Positions 19,099-27,392 of a stretch of DNA of 64,000 nt are shown in pieces (position 1 is the first letter of the stretch; each line of letters opens with the position of its first letter). The DNA lies in assembly GCF_003595195.1 (NCBI RefSeq), contig NZ_CP032418.1:1004501-1068500 (forward strand). Reading direction: 5' to 3'. Source of the stretch: Paenisporosarcina cavernae (GTDB lineage Bacteria > Bacillota > Bacilli > Bacillales_A > Planococcaceae). Made by a program: the position numbers and the translations under genes. The notes under the pieces were generated by a model that was not told where the DNA came from, searched no databases, and saw only the letters and a program-made list of their open reading frames with translations.

Positions 19099-20139
19099 AT
19101 GGAAAAGAAGTATCGAGTCGCGATTGTTGGTGCTACAGGTGCAGTTGGCGAAAAAATGAAAGAACAATTGGAGAAGCGACAATTTCCGATCTCCTCGATT
19201 AAATTTTTGGCATCAAAACGCTCCGTTGGTAAAGAAATTTTCTTTCAACATCATGTACACTTTGTAGAAGAAGCGACCCCAGAAGCATTTGAAGGCATCG
19301 ACATTGCCTTTTTTAGTGCTGGGGGGAGTGTATCAAAAGAATTAGCGAAAGAAGCGGCCAAACGTGGTGCAGTTGTAATTGATAACACTAGTGCATTTCG
19401 AATGGAGCCAACTATTCCATTAGTCGTTCCAGAGGTAAATAAAAAGGACCTACATAGCCATCAAGGCATCATTTCGAATCCAAATTGTTCCACTATACAA
19501 TTAGTATGTGTCTTAGAACCAATTCGACAAGCACTAGGATTAACGAAAGTAATTATTTCCACGTATCAAGCGGTATCAGGTGCGGGCTCCATAGCCGTTC
19601 AAGAATTAGTTGCTCAAAATTCAAGCTATGGAAATAGACTTTCGACTAAAGCGGAAGTGTTACCAGTTAAAAGTGGATCAAAGCACTATCCAATAGCGTA
19701 CAATGCCATTCCCCAAATCGATCAATTTGGAGAAGACGGATTTACGTTAGAGGAATGGAAAATGATGAATGAAACAAAAAAAATATTGCACGATCCGACT
19801 CTTGCCGTTTCAGCAACTTGTGTTAGATTACCAGTTGTTGCTGGACATTCGGAGTCTGTTTACATTGAAATTGAGAAAGAAAATTGTTCTGTTGAAGAAG
19901 TGAAGACAATTATTCAACAAGCACCTGGAGTTCAACTACTAGATAATCCTGCAGAGCAAGAATATCCAATGCCTCTTTTCTCAGAAGGGAAAGATGATGT
20001 ATTTGTAGGTAGAATTCGCCGTGATCCAGCAAATCCTAAAGGATTTCACTTGTGGATAGTCGCGGATAATTTGTTAAAAGGTGCTGCACTTAATTCCATA
20101 CAAATTGCAGAAGCCCTTATGGAAGAGGGCTTAGTTTAG
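19099..20139 (+). CDS. asd: Aspartate-semialdehyde dehydrogenase
   Basis: Reduces aspartyl phosphate to aspartate semialdehyde with NADPH, at the branch to lysine/diaminopimelate, threonine and methionine. The 346-residue enzyme shows VAIVGATGAVGEKMKEQL (NADP-binding, residues 6-23), IDIAFFSAGGSVSKELA, VIDNTSAFRM, and the active-site cysteine in SNPNCSTIQLV (about 130). AYQAVSGAG-like TYQAVSGAGS and the catalytic His region RLPVVAGHSESVYIE follow. ATG 19099 follows GAGAGGA. In B. subtilis the next gene is dapG (aspartokinase I); here dapA follows directly after 12 nt. Confidence 0.96.
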   Translation: MEKKYRVAIVGATGAVGEKMKEQLEKRQFPISSIKFLASKRSVGKEIFFQHHVHFVEEATPEAFEGIDIAFFSAGGSVSKELAKEAAKRGAVVIDNTSAFRMEPTIPLVVPEVNKKDLHSHQGIISNPNCSTIQLVCVLEPIRQALGLTKVIISTYQAVSGAGSIAVQELVAQNSSYGNRLSTKAEVLPVKSGSKHYPIAYNAIPQIDQFGEDGFTLEEWKMMNETKKILHDPTLAVSATCVRLPVVAGHSESVYIEIEKENCSVEEVKTIIQQAPGVQLLDNPAEQEYPMPLFSEGKDDVFVGRIRRDPANPKGFHLWIVADNLLKGAALNSIQIAEALMEEGLV

Positions 20140-20151
20140 GAGAGTTTAATG

Positions 20152-21051
20152 ATGAATATAGGAAAAGTTTCGACCGCAATGATTACACCATTTTTACCCG
20201 ATGGATCGATTCACTTTGAAATGATTGCAAAAATCATTGAACACTTAATTGCAAACGGTAGTGATTCAATCGTGGTTTGTGGAACGACGGGAGAATCGCC
20301 GACGCTTAGCCATAATGAAAAAATGGATATTATCCGTTTTACAGTAGAGACTGTGGATGGTCGTGTACCTGTTATAGCTGGAACGGGAAGTAATAACACC
20401 CAACAATCGATTGACATGACTCAAGAAGCGGAAGAAGCAGGTGTAGATGGAGCGATGCTAGTCACTCCTTACTATAACAAACCGGACCAAAGAGGCATGT
20501 ACGAACATTTTAAAGCAATTGCATCGAACACAAATTTACCAGTGTTACTTTATAATATTCCAGGAAGATCGGTTGTCAATATGTCGCCTGAAACGATTCT
20601 TCATTTAAGTACGATTTCGAATATAGTAGCCGTAAAAGAAGCGAGCGGAAGTCTAGATCAAATGGGGCTTATTCTTCACGGAAAAGAGGAAGAATTTCAA
20701 GTATACAGTGGAGACGACGGGTTGACGCTTCCACTATTAGCGATTGGTGGAGAAGGAATTATTTCAGTAGCTTCTCATATTATAGGTGGAGATATGCAAC
20801 GCATGATTCAAGCGTTTGAAAGTGGGGATAGAGAGCTAGCCAAGCGAATTCATTTGGCAATGCTTCCACTCGTGCATGCATTATTTGCGAAACCAAATCC
20901 CGTGACAATCAAATATGCATTATCAAAACTAGGTTTTGATGTAGAAGCGGTTCGTTTACCTTTAGTTGGACTCTCAAAAGATGAACAACTAGCATATGAC
21001 CTTGTTTGGGATACGTATATGAAACAACGAGAAATGTTCGTTTTGTCTTAA
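20152..21051 (+). CDS. dapA: 4-hydroxy-tetrahydrodipicolinate synthase
   Basis: Condenses pyruvate with aspartate semialdehyde, the first step to diaminopimelate, lysine and (in sporulation) dipicolinate. It is a class I aldolase TIM barrel of 299 residues: VCGTTGESPTLSHNEK (pyruvate site), VIAGTGSNNTQQSIDMT, MLVTPYYNKPDQRGMYEHF with the proton-relay Tyr, and the Schiff-base lysine in IVAVKEASGSLDQM (about residue 163). YSGDDGLTLPLLAIGGEGIISVASH completes the fold. ATG 20152 is 7 nt from AGGAGAG and matches homologs (MNIGKVSTAMITPF); the ATG three bases earlier is also possible. Confidence 0.96.
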   Translation: MNIGKVSTAMITPFLPDGSIHFEMIAKIIEHLIANGSDSIVVCGTTGESPTLSHNEKMDIIRFTVETVDGRVPVIAGTGSNNTQQSIDMTQEAEEAGVDGAMLVTPYYNKPDQRGMYEHFKAIASNTNLPVLLYNIPGRSVVNMSPETILHLSTISNIVAVKEASGSLDQMGLILHGKEEEFQVYSGDDGLTLPLLAIGGEGIISVASHIIGGDMQRMIQAFESGDRELAKRIHLAMLPLVHALFAKPNPVTIKYALSKLGFDVEAVRLPLVGLSKDEQLAYDLVWDTYMKQREMFVLS

Positions 21052-21070
21052 AATTTTATTCGTTTTATGA

Positions 21071-21096
21071 AAAACCAGTGCATACTGGTTTTTTTT
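21071..21096 (+). terminator. Intrinsic terminator after dapA
   Basis: A 9-bp stem, AAAACCAGT with ACTGGTTTT, GCAT loop, in a run of T residues. Confidence 0.85.
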
Positions 21097-21099
21097 CAT

Positions 21100-21128
21100 T
21101 TGTACAACAGCATACTGTCACTTATAAT
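21100..21128 (+). promoter_or_regulatory. Predicted sigma-A promoter for rnjB
   Basis: TTGTAC (21100-21105), a 17-nt spacer, and a perfect TATAAT (21123-21128), immediately after the dapA terminator. Confidence 0.65.
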
Positions 21129-21174
21129 AAGAAATAGTGGATGTTGATCGGGTAAATTTTTAGGAGGAAATAAA

Positions 21175-22842
21175 TTGACAAAGAAAAAAAATGAGTTAAT
21201 CCGAGTAATTCCCCTTGGAGGCGTTGGGGAAATCGGAAAAGCCATGTATGTGGTTGAAATTGATGAAGAACTATTTATTGTAGATAGTGGCCTTATGTTT
21301 CCAGAAGATGAAATGTTAGGTATTGATATTGTGATTCCTGATATGACGTATTTAGAAGAGCAAAAAGATCGGATTAAAGGGATCTTTTTGACACACGGTC
21401 ATGAAGATGCAATTGGCTCTATCGCTTATTTGTTAAATAAAGTGAAAGCACCGGTATATGGTTCTAAGTTAACCATTGCTCTAGCAAAGGAGCACTTAAA
21501 GGAAGGCCCAGTTGCCAACCAAGTGAAATTCCATGAAGTAACAAGCAGAAGCCGTATGAACTTTGATTCTACGCATGTAACATTTTTCCACACCACTCAT
21601 AGTATCCCTGATTCTCTTGGAATTGTGTTCCATACGTCTGAAGGAGCAATTGTTCACACGGGCGAATTTAAATTTGATCAATCTGCAAAAGGAAGTTATA
21701 AACCAGATATTGCCAAAATGGCAAACTTAGGCGAACAAGGCGTGTTAATGTTACTGTCTGATTCAACCGAAGCAGAGCGACCTGGATATACAACCTCAGA
21801 AACGGTTATTGAAGAGCAACTAGCAGAGACATTTCATTCTGTAAAAGGACGGATTTTAGTCGCTGTCTATTCTTCCAACTTTATACGTATTCAACAAGTG
21901 TTAGATCAAGCGTTTGCTTGTAACAAGAAAGTTGCACTAGTAGGGAAGACGCTTGAAAATGTCTTCCAAGTAGGACACAAGCTTGGCTATTTACATGTTG
22001 AAGAAGACGCGCTAATTTCCATTCGAGATGTTAACAAATATGAAGACGATCAACTCGTTATTATCGTCTCTGGTAATCAAGGTGAACCATTAGAAGCGCT
22101 TGAAAAAATGGGCAGAAAACATCACCGCGACGTTAAAATGAAAGACACAGATACCGTACTCATCACATTTACACCTTCCCCTGGCATGGAAGTAGCGATG
22201 TATCAAACAATGAATCATCTTGCAAAAGCGGGTGCGAAAGTACTTACCTCCAGCAAAAAGGTGCATGTTTCAGGACATGGTAGTCAAGAAGATTTAAAAA
22301 TGATGCTGAATTTAATGAAGCCGAAGTACTTTATTCCAATTCAAGGAGAGTACCGTATGTTGATGGCTCATTCAAAGTTGGCTCAAGAAACAGGCATGCT
22401 TAAATCACAAATTTTTATTGCAGATAAAGGCGATATTGTTGAATTTAAAAGTGGAAAAGTTCGAATGAGTGGTCGCGTAAATGCTGGCAATGTTCTTATC
22501 GATGGAATCGGCGTAGGAGACGTTGGGAATATCGTTTTACGAGATCGTAAATTGTTGTCTCAAGACGGAATTTTTATTGTTGTGGTTACACTTAATCGAG
22601 CGACGAAACAAATCGCTTCAGGACCAGAGATCCTCTCACGTGGATTTGTCTACGTAAGAGAGTCTGAGAAGTTAATGGATGAATCTACGGAGCTTGTTCG
22701 TAAAATAGTCGAGAAGTATGTGAATAAAGAATCGTTTGAATGGACAAACATTAAACAAGAAATCCGTGATACGTTAAATTCTTATTTATTCCAACAAACG
22801 AAACGACGTCCAATGATTATCCCAATTATCATGGAATATTAA
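21175..22842 (+). CDS. rnjB: Ribonuclease J2-like protein
   Basis: A metallo-beta-lactamase/beta-CASP ribonuclease that partners RNase J1 in mRNA decay. The length (555) equals B. subtilis RNase J2 and the locus (after dapA) is the rnjB position. Domains: beta-lactamase fold (IPLGGVGEIGKAMYVVEI; motif 2 LTHGHEDAIGS at about 72-82; HTGEFKFDQ; LLSDSTEAERPGYT), beta-CASP (VYSSNFIRIQQVLDQA, SGNQGEPLEAL), and the conserved VHVSGHGSQEDLKMMLNLMKPKYFIPIQGEYR segments. The final metal-binding His of the HxHxDH motif is replaced by Ala, as expected for a catalytically weak J2. The TTG start at 21175 has a strong AGGAGG at 21163. Confidence 0.93.
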   Translation: MTKKKNELIRVIPLGGVGEIGKAMYVVEIDEELFIVDSGLMFPEDEMLGIDIVIPDMTYLEEQKDRIKGIFLTHGHEDAIGSIAYLLNKVKAPVYGSKLTIALAKEHLKEGPVANQVKFHEVTSRSRMNFDSTHVTFFHTTHSIPDSLGIVFHTSEGAIVHTGEFKFDQSAKGSYKPDIAKMANLGEQGVLMLLSDSTEAERPGYTTSETVIEEQLAETFHSVKGRILVAVYSSNFIRIQQVLDQAFACNKKVALVGKTLENVFQVGHKLGYLHVEEDALISIRDVNKYEDDQLVIIVSGNQGEPLEALEKMGRKHHRDVKMKDTDTVLITFTPSPGMEVAMYQTMNHLAKAGAKVLTSSKKVHVSGHGSQEDLKMMLNLMKPKYFIPIQGEYRMLMAHSKLAQETGMLKSQIFIADKGDIVEFKSGKVRMSGRVNAGNVLIDGIGVGDVGNIVLRDRKLLSQDGIFIVVVTLNRATKQIASGPEILSRGFVYVRESEKLMDESTELVRKIVEKYVNKESFEWTNIKQEIRDTLNSYLFQQTKRRPMIIPIIMEY

Positions 22843-22852
22843 GAACTCAAAA

Positions 22853-22889
22853 AGGGATTTCCTTGCCACCGGGCGGGAAATCCTTTTTT
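22853..22889 (+). terminator. Intrinsic terminator after rnjB
   Basis: GGATTTCC (22855-22862) pairs with GGAAATCC (22876-22883), with flanking A-T pairs and a T run after it. Confidence 0.8.
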
Positions 22890-22939
22890 ATCACAAGGAA
22901 GACCTCAGCAAAAAAGAGAATCATCGGGGGTGATGGTGA

Positions 22940-25228
22940 ATGGCGAAGAAAAAGAAGTCTAAAAAAACGTCGAAAAGAAAAGATCAAAAGAAACTGCATC
23001 CATTAGTATTTGAAATTATAGGTTTAGCACTCATTGGTTTAGCTATTATTACTTTTTTTGAATATGGATGGGTAGGTGAAATACTAACGTCTATTAGTAT
23101 GTTTCTATTTGGGAATTGGTATATCGCCGTACCATTAATGGTAATTACCTACGCATTATTGATGATGGTGAAGCGTAAACGTCCTGAATGGAAAAGTAGA
23201 GTACTGATAGGATTAATCTGTATTTTGTTCAGCTTTACCGTTTTTAGTCATCTCTATTTGTTTGAAGATTTAGTTGCAAGTCGTTCACTTCAGTCGAATT
23301 CGGTGTTAAAAGAGACATGGAATTTATTAATTGTTCAAGATGGGATTATAAACCGGACGAATTACTTAGGTGGAGGAATGATTGGTGCATTGCTTTTTGC
23401 ATCCCTACACGTATTGTTTGCCTCTACGGGTGCGCTGATTGTTGCATGGTTGCTATTATTTACAGGAGCAATTTTATTAACCGGAAAAGCACTGGTACCT
23501 ATTGTGGCGGAAGAAATCCCGAAGTGGAATGAGAAGTTCGCTGAGTGGATGAAACGAAAATCTTCGAAAACAAAACCAACGAAGAGACGAAGTAAACAAC
23601 CTAAGATTCTAGAGACTGAGAAAAAACTTCCCACTGAAACGATCGAAGTAACGGAACAAGCAAGTACTTTAGTTGAAGATGCACCGATTATTTCCGCTTT
23701 TACCGAGAAAGTGTTAAAGAAAGAAGCGCCTGCAAAAATAGAGGAAACAGAAGAAATTCCCGAAGTGAATTTTCTTCAAGACAGTGTGGAAGAAACAGAT
23801 CAACAATCGTATGTTTTACCATCTGCATCATTATTAAAAGAGCCTCCTCCCTCTGACCAGAGTGGAGAATATAGTGCGATTCAACAAAACGCTAAAAAGT
23901 TAGAAGCAACTTTTCAAAGCTTTGGCGTTAAAGCAAAAGTGACTCAAGTCCATTTAGGACCAGCAGTGACAAAATATGAAGTCCTTCCGGATACCGGAGT
24001 GAAGGTTAGCAAAATCGTTAGTTTAAGTGATGATCTAGCTCTGGCATTAGCTGCCAGAGACATCCGCATGGAAGCTCCTATACCCGGCAAATCAGCAATA
24101 GGGATTGAAGTTCCAAATAATGAAGTCGCGATCGTGAGTCTTCGAGAAGTATTGGAAGCGAAAGAAAACAATCGTCCGGATGCGAAGTTAATGATAGGTC
24201 TAGGAAGAGATATTACCGGACAAGCAGTCTTGTCAGAATTAAACAAAATGCCACACTTATTAGTAGCTGGATCAACTGGCTCGGGTAAAAGTGTGTGTAT
24301 TAACGGAATTATTGTCAGTATATTAATGAGAGCAAAACCACACGAAGTAAAACTAATGATGATTGATCCTAAAATGGTAGAGCTAAATGTCTACAATGGA
24401 ATTCCTCATTTGCTCGCACCTGTGGTAACAGATCCACGTAAAGCATCGCAAGCACTTAAAAAAGTTGTGAGTGAGATGGAACGACGTTACGATTTGTTTT
24501 CTCATACAGGTACCAGAAATTTAGAAGGGTACAATGAGCATGTGCGTCTATTTAATGAAGAAAATGAAGAAAAACATCCACAATTGCCATATATAGTAGT
24601 CATTGTCGATGAATTGGCAGATCTTATGATGGTTGCATCGAATGAAGTAGAAGATTCGATTACTCGACTTGCGCAAATGGCTCGTGCTGCAGGTATCCAC
24701 TTAATTATTGCAACGCAACGACCAAGTGTCGATGTTATTACAGGTGTGATTAAGGCGAATATCCCTTCTCGAATTGCTTTTGCGGTGTCCTCTTCAATTG
24801 ATTCCCGAACAATTTTAGATATGGGTGGAGCAGAAAAATTATTGGGCAGAGGAGATATGCTATTCCTGTCCGCAGGTGCTTCAAAACCCGTTCGAGTGCA
24901 AGGTGCGTTTCTCTCGGATCAAGAAGTAGAGAATGTAGTGGATTATACGATTTCGCAACAGAAAGCGAATTATCAGGAAGAAATGATCCCGGATGAAGTA
25001 GTCGATGCTCCTGTCCAAGAAGATTTAGATGAGTACTATGATGATGCTGTCCAATTAGTGACAGATATGCAAACCGCTTCGGTGTCCCTTATCCAACGAA
25101 GATTTCGTGTAGGTTATTCGAGAGCTGCTCGATTAATTGACCAAATGGAATTGAATGGTGTCGTCGGACCTTATGAAGGAAGTAAACCGCGACAAGTGCT
25201 CATAAGTAAATCATATGAAGACAATTAA
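22940..25228 (+). CDS. spoIIIE: DNA translocase FtsK/SpoIIIE
   Basis: Pumps the chromosome through the division or sporulation septum. The 762-residue protein has a basic N-terminus ([18 protein letters not shown]) and about four membrane segments (around residues 24-42, 55-75, 88-108, 135-175). An acidic/charged linker to about 315 precedes the RecA-like motor with Walker [15 protein letters not shown] (about 443-456) and Walker [14 protein letters not shown]-terminal winged-helix gamma domain reads the polar sequence ([32 protein letters not shown]). ATG 22940 follows GGGGGTGA. In B. subtilis tepA and ylzJ lie between rnjB and spoIIIE; both are absent here. Confidence 0.95.
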   Translation: MAKKKKSKKTSKRKDQKKLHPLVFEIIGLALIGLAIITFFEYGWVGEILTSISMFLFGNWYIAVPLMVITYALLMMVKRKRPEWKSRVLIGLICILFSFTVFSHLYLFEDLVASRSLQSNSVLKETWNLLIVQDGIINRTNYLGGGMIGALLFASLHVLFASTGALIVAWLLLFTGAILLTGKALVPIVAEEIPKWNEKFAEWMKRKSSKTKPTKRRSKQPKILETEKKLPTETIEVTEQASTLVEDAPIISAFTEKVLKKEAPAKIEETEEIPEVNFLQDSVEETDQQSYVLPSASLLKEPPPSDQSGEYSAIQQNAKKLEATFQSFGVKAKVTQVHLGPAVTKYEVLPDTGVKVSKIVSLSDDLALALAARDIRMEAPIPGKSAIGIEVPNNEVAIVSLREVLEAKENNRPDAKLMIGLGRDITGQAVLSELNKMPHLLVAGSTGSGKSVCINGIIVSILMRAKPHEVKLMMIDPKMVELNVYNGIPHLLAPVVTDPRKASQALKKVVSEMERRYDLFSHTGTRNLEGYNEHVRLFNEENEEKHPQLPYIVVIVDELADLMMVASNEVEDSITRLAQMARAAGIHLIIATQRPSVDVITGVIKANIPSRIAFAVSSSIDSRTILDMGGAEKLLGRGDMLFLSAGASKPVRVQGAFLSDQEVENVVDYTISQQKANYQEEMIPDEVVDAPVQEDLDEYYDDAVQLVTDMQTASVSLIQRRFRVGYSRAARLIDQMELNGVVGPYEGSKPRQVLISKSYEDN

Positions 25229-25307
25229 GTTATACAATATATGGGTAATTTGAATGACACCTTTGTCAAAAACTCATAAAGTTTACCTACAAATATATGA
25301 AAAACTA

Positions 25308-25336
25308 TTTCTTTCACGAAAAAGAAATGGTATAGT
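25308..25336 (+). promoter_or_regulatory. Possible extended -10 promoter for ymfC
   Basis: TATAGT (25331-25336) with an extended TGG and a poor -35 (TTTCTT at 25308). It lies upstream of the palindrome at 25363. Confidence 0.45.
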
Positions 25337-25362
25337 ATGTCTGATTAGTAGGAATGTTTTAC

Positions 25363-25376
25363 ATCAGATGTCTGAT
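25363..25376. promoter_or_regulatory. Candidate GntR operator (palindrome in the ymfC leader)
   Basis: A perfect palindrome, ATCAGA-TG-TCTGAT, 22 nt before the ymfC start. Its right half with flank (ATGTCTGAT, 25368-25376) is repeated directly at 25337-25345 just after the -10 box, exactly 31 bp away, about three helical turns. This arrangement suits autorepression by the encoded regulator. Inference only. Confidence 0.45.
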
Positions 25377-25398
25377 CTCTGCTTTTGGTGGTGGTGCT

Positions 25399-26127
25399 AT
25401 GACAATTAAATCAGATCATCGTCCTTTGTATCTTCAAGTGATCGATCGCATTAAAAGCGATATTGCAAAAGGCATTTTTAAGGAGAAAGATAAACTTCCT
25501 TCTGAATTTGAACTTGCCAAATCACTTGGAGTCAGTCGGGCGACACTTCGTGAAGCACTACGACTGTTGGAAGAGGAAAACGTCATTATTCGTCGTCATG
25601 GTGTAGGTACATTTGTGAATGCAAAGCCCCTATTTACTTCAGGGATTGAGCAATTGGCGAGTGTTTCTGCCATGATTCGACAAGGTGGAATGGAGCCAGG
25701 AACTATTTATTTGAGTTCTTCGGAAGCGCTTCCATCTGAAGAAGACCGTAACCGCTTTCAATGTGGGGAAGATGAATCCGTCATTGAAATTCAACGTGTA
25801 AGAACAGCTAATGGAGAACCTGTTGTCTACTGTATTGATAAAGTGCCGCAAAAACTTTTGCCAGCTGATTTTTTAAGTAGAAAAGAAGGCTCCATCTTTG
25901 CTGCAATCGAAGAATCTGGAGAAATTCATGTGTCGTATGCAGTAACCTTCATTGATCCAATTGGGTACCATGAAGTAGCTTCACCGATTTTAGAATGTGA
26001 ACCAGAAACTTCTTTGCTAGTTCTGAAACAATTACATTATGATGACAACGATCAAGTTGTTTTGTATTCAAAGAACTATTTTAGGGCTGATAAATTCAGT
26101 TTCCATGTAGTACGTAAACGGGTGTAA
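25399..26127 (+). CDS. ymfC: GntR-family transcriptional regulator (HutC/FarR type, YmfC-like)
   Basis: A 242-residue repressor-type protein with an N-terminal winged helix ([61 protein letters not shown]; residues 8-78). The C-terminal effector-binding UTRA domain (about 95-235) carries [23 protein letters not shown] and [36 protein letters not shown] 25399 follows GGTGGTGGTG; the open frame back to 25354 has no better start. It lies 46 nt upstream of a nucleoside-type ABC importer with no obvious promoter between, so it probably controls that operon. The ligand is unknown; a nucleoside or related sugar is a reasonable guess. Confidence 0.88.
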   Translation: MTIKSDHRPLYLQVIDRIKSDIAKGIFKEKDKLPSEFELAKSLGVSRATLREALRLLEEENVIIRRHGVGTFVNAKPLFTSGIEQLASVSAMIRQGGMEPGTIYLSSSEALPSEEDRNRFQCGEDESVIEIQRVRTANGEPVVYCIDKVPQKLLPADFLSRKEGSIFAAIEESGEIHVSYAVTFIDPIGYHEVASPILECEPETSLLVLKQLHYDDNDQVVLYSKNYFRADKFSFHVVRKRV

Positions 26128-26173
26128 AACAAGTATTCCTGCTAATAAGAAAACATTTCGGGGGGTTCTCAAA

Positions 26174-27238
26174 TTGACAAAACGTAAGTTTGGATTGGCA
26201 TTGTCGATGGTATTAGCTGCAAGCACTATTTTAGCTGCATGTGGTAGCGATGATAAAGACAATGATTCATCAAATGGTGGAGAAACTGAAGGAAAAGATT
26301 TCTCAGTTGCAATGGTAACAGATGTTGGTGGAGTAGATGACAAATCGTTCAACCAATCAGCTTGGGAAGGTTTACAAAAATTTGGTGAAGACCAAGGTCT
26401 TGAAAAAGGCGACGGTGGAATTGATTACTTACAATCAGCTTCTGACGCTGACTACAACACAAACTTAAATAACTTAGTACGTCGTAAATTCGATCTAGTA
26501 TTTGGTATTGGTTTCTTAATGGAATCAGCTGTAAATGAAATTGCAGAACAACAACCAGATGCTCAACTTGCGATCATTGACTCTGTAGTTGATCAACCAA
26601 ATGTTGCTTCTGTTCTATTCAAAGAACAAGAAGGTTCTTATTTAGCAGGTGTTGCTGCTGCTCTAATGACAAAATCGAAAAAAATCGGTTTCGTTGGAGG
26701 AATGGAAATTCCAGTAATCGAACGTTTTGAAGCTGGGTTCTTAGAAGGTGTTAAAGCCGTAGATCCAAGTATCGATGTAGACGTTCAGTACGCTGGAGAT
26801 TTCGCAAAAGCAGAACTTGGTAAAACAATCGCTAACCGTATGTACTCTTCTGGCGTAGATATCATTTTCCACGCTGCTGGTGGTACTGGTAATGGTGTAT
26901 TTGCTGAAGCAAAAGAAATTAAAACAAACAAACCGGATTCATATGTATGGGTAATCGGAGTTGACTCTGACCAATACGATGAAGGTGCTGTTGGTGATAC
27001 AAACGTAACGCTTACTTCTATGTTAAAACGTGTTGATAACGCTGTAGTTAATATCTCAGAATTAGCAATGAACGGAGAATTCCCTGGTGGAGAAACAATC
27101 GTTTATGGTTTAGCTGAAGATGGTGTTGGCCTAGCAGATTCACGTGGAGCAATTCCTGAAGATGTACTTTCAAAAATTGATGAGTACAAAGAGAAAATTG
27201 CATCAGGTGAAATCACAGTTCCTGAAACTGTAGAGTAA
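26174..27238 (+). CDS. nupN: BMP-family nucleoside-binding lipoprotein
   Basis: Extracellular solute-binding component of an ABC importer, of the basic membrane protein (PnrA/Med) family that binds purine nucleosides; the B. subtilis relative NupN serves guanosine uptake. The 354-residue precursor has a lipoprotein signal peptide ending in the lipobox LAACGS (Cys at about 23), a Ser/Gly/Asp-rich tether, and the BMP core: [85 protein letters not shown] and [13 protein letters not shown]. The start is TTG 26174, 8 nt after a GGGGGG-rich site. Two hairpins follow before the ATPase gene. Confidence 0.93.
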   Translation: MTKRKFGLALSMVLAASTILAACGSDDKDNDSSNGGETEGKDFSVAMVTDVGGVDDKSFNQSAWEGLQKFGEDQGLEKGDGGIDYLQSASDADYNTNLNNLVRRKFDLVFGIGFLMESAVNEIAEQQPDAQLAIIDSVVDQPNVASVLFKEQEGSYLAGVAAALMTKSKKIGFVGGMEIPVIERFEAGFLEGVKAVDPSIDVDVQYAGDFAKAELGKTIANRMYSSGVDIIFHAAGGTGNGVFAEAKEIKTNKPDSYVWVIGVDSDQYDEGAVGDTNVTLTSMLKRVDNAVVNISELAMNGEFPGGETIVYGLAEDGVGLADSRGAIPEDVLSKIDEYKEKIASGEITVPETVE

Positions 27239-27259
27239 TCTACACAATGTAAAACAAGT

Positions 27260-27290
27260 AAAGACCGGTTTATCCGGTCTTTATCCTGTT
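27260..27290 (+). terminator. Hairpin after nupN (partial terminator/processing site)
   Basis: A perfect 9-bp stem, AAAGACCGG with CCGGTCTTT, with a 5-nt loop. Only a poor U tract follows (ATCCTGTTTT). In binding-protein operons such a structure typically raises lipoprotein mRNA over the downstream transporter genes. Confidence 0.65.
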
Positions 27291-27305
27291 TTCAAGCTAA
27301 AAATG

Positions 27306-27357
27306 TAAATTAATAGAAGAAAGGTTTTCGCTCGGAAATCTTTCCTGTATTAATTTA
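27306..27357 (+). other. Second long hairpin in the nupN-nupO gap
   Basis: Outer 10-nt arms TAAATTAATA (27306-27315) and TATTAATTTA (27348-27357) pair perfectly. Inside them GAAAGGTTTTC pairs with GGAAATCTTTC (two G-U) around a GCTC loop. It is followed by TTTTTCATTT. It could be a second attenuator or an mRNA stabiliser upstream of nupO. Confidence 0.6.
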
Positions 27358-27392
27358 TTTTTCATTTAACTGTCTCTAAGGGAGTGAAGACG

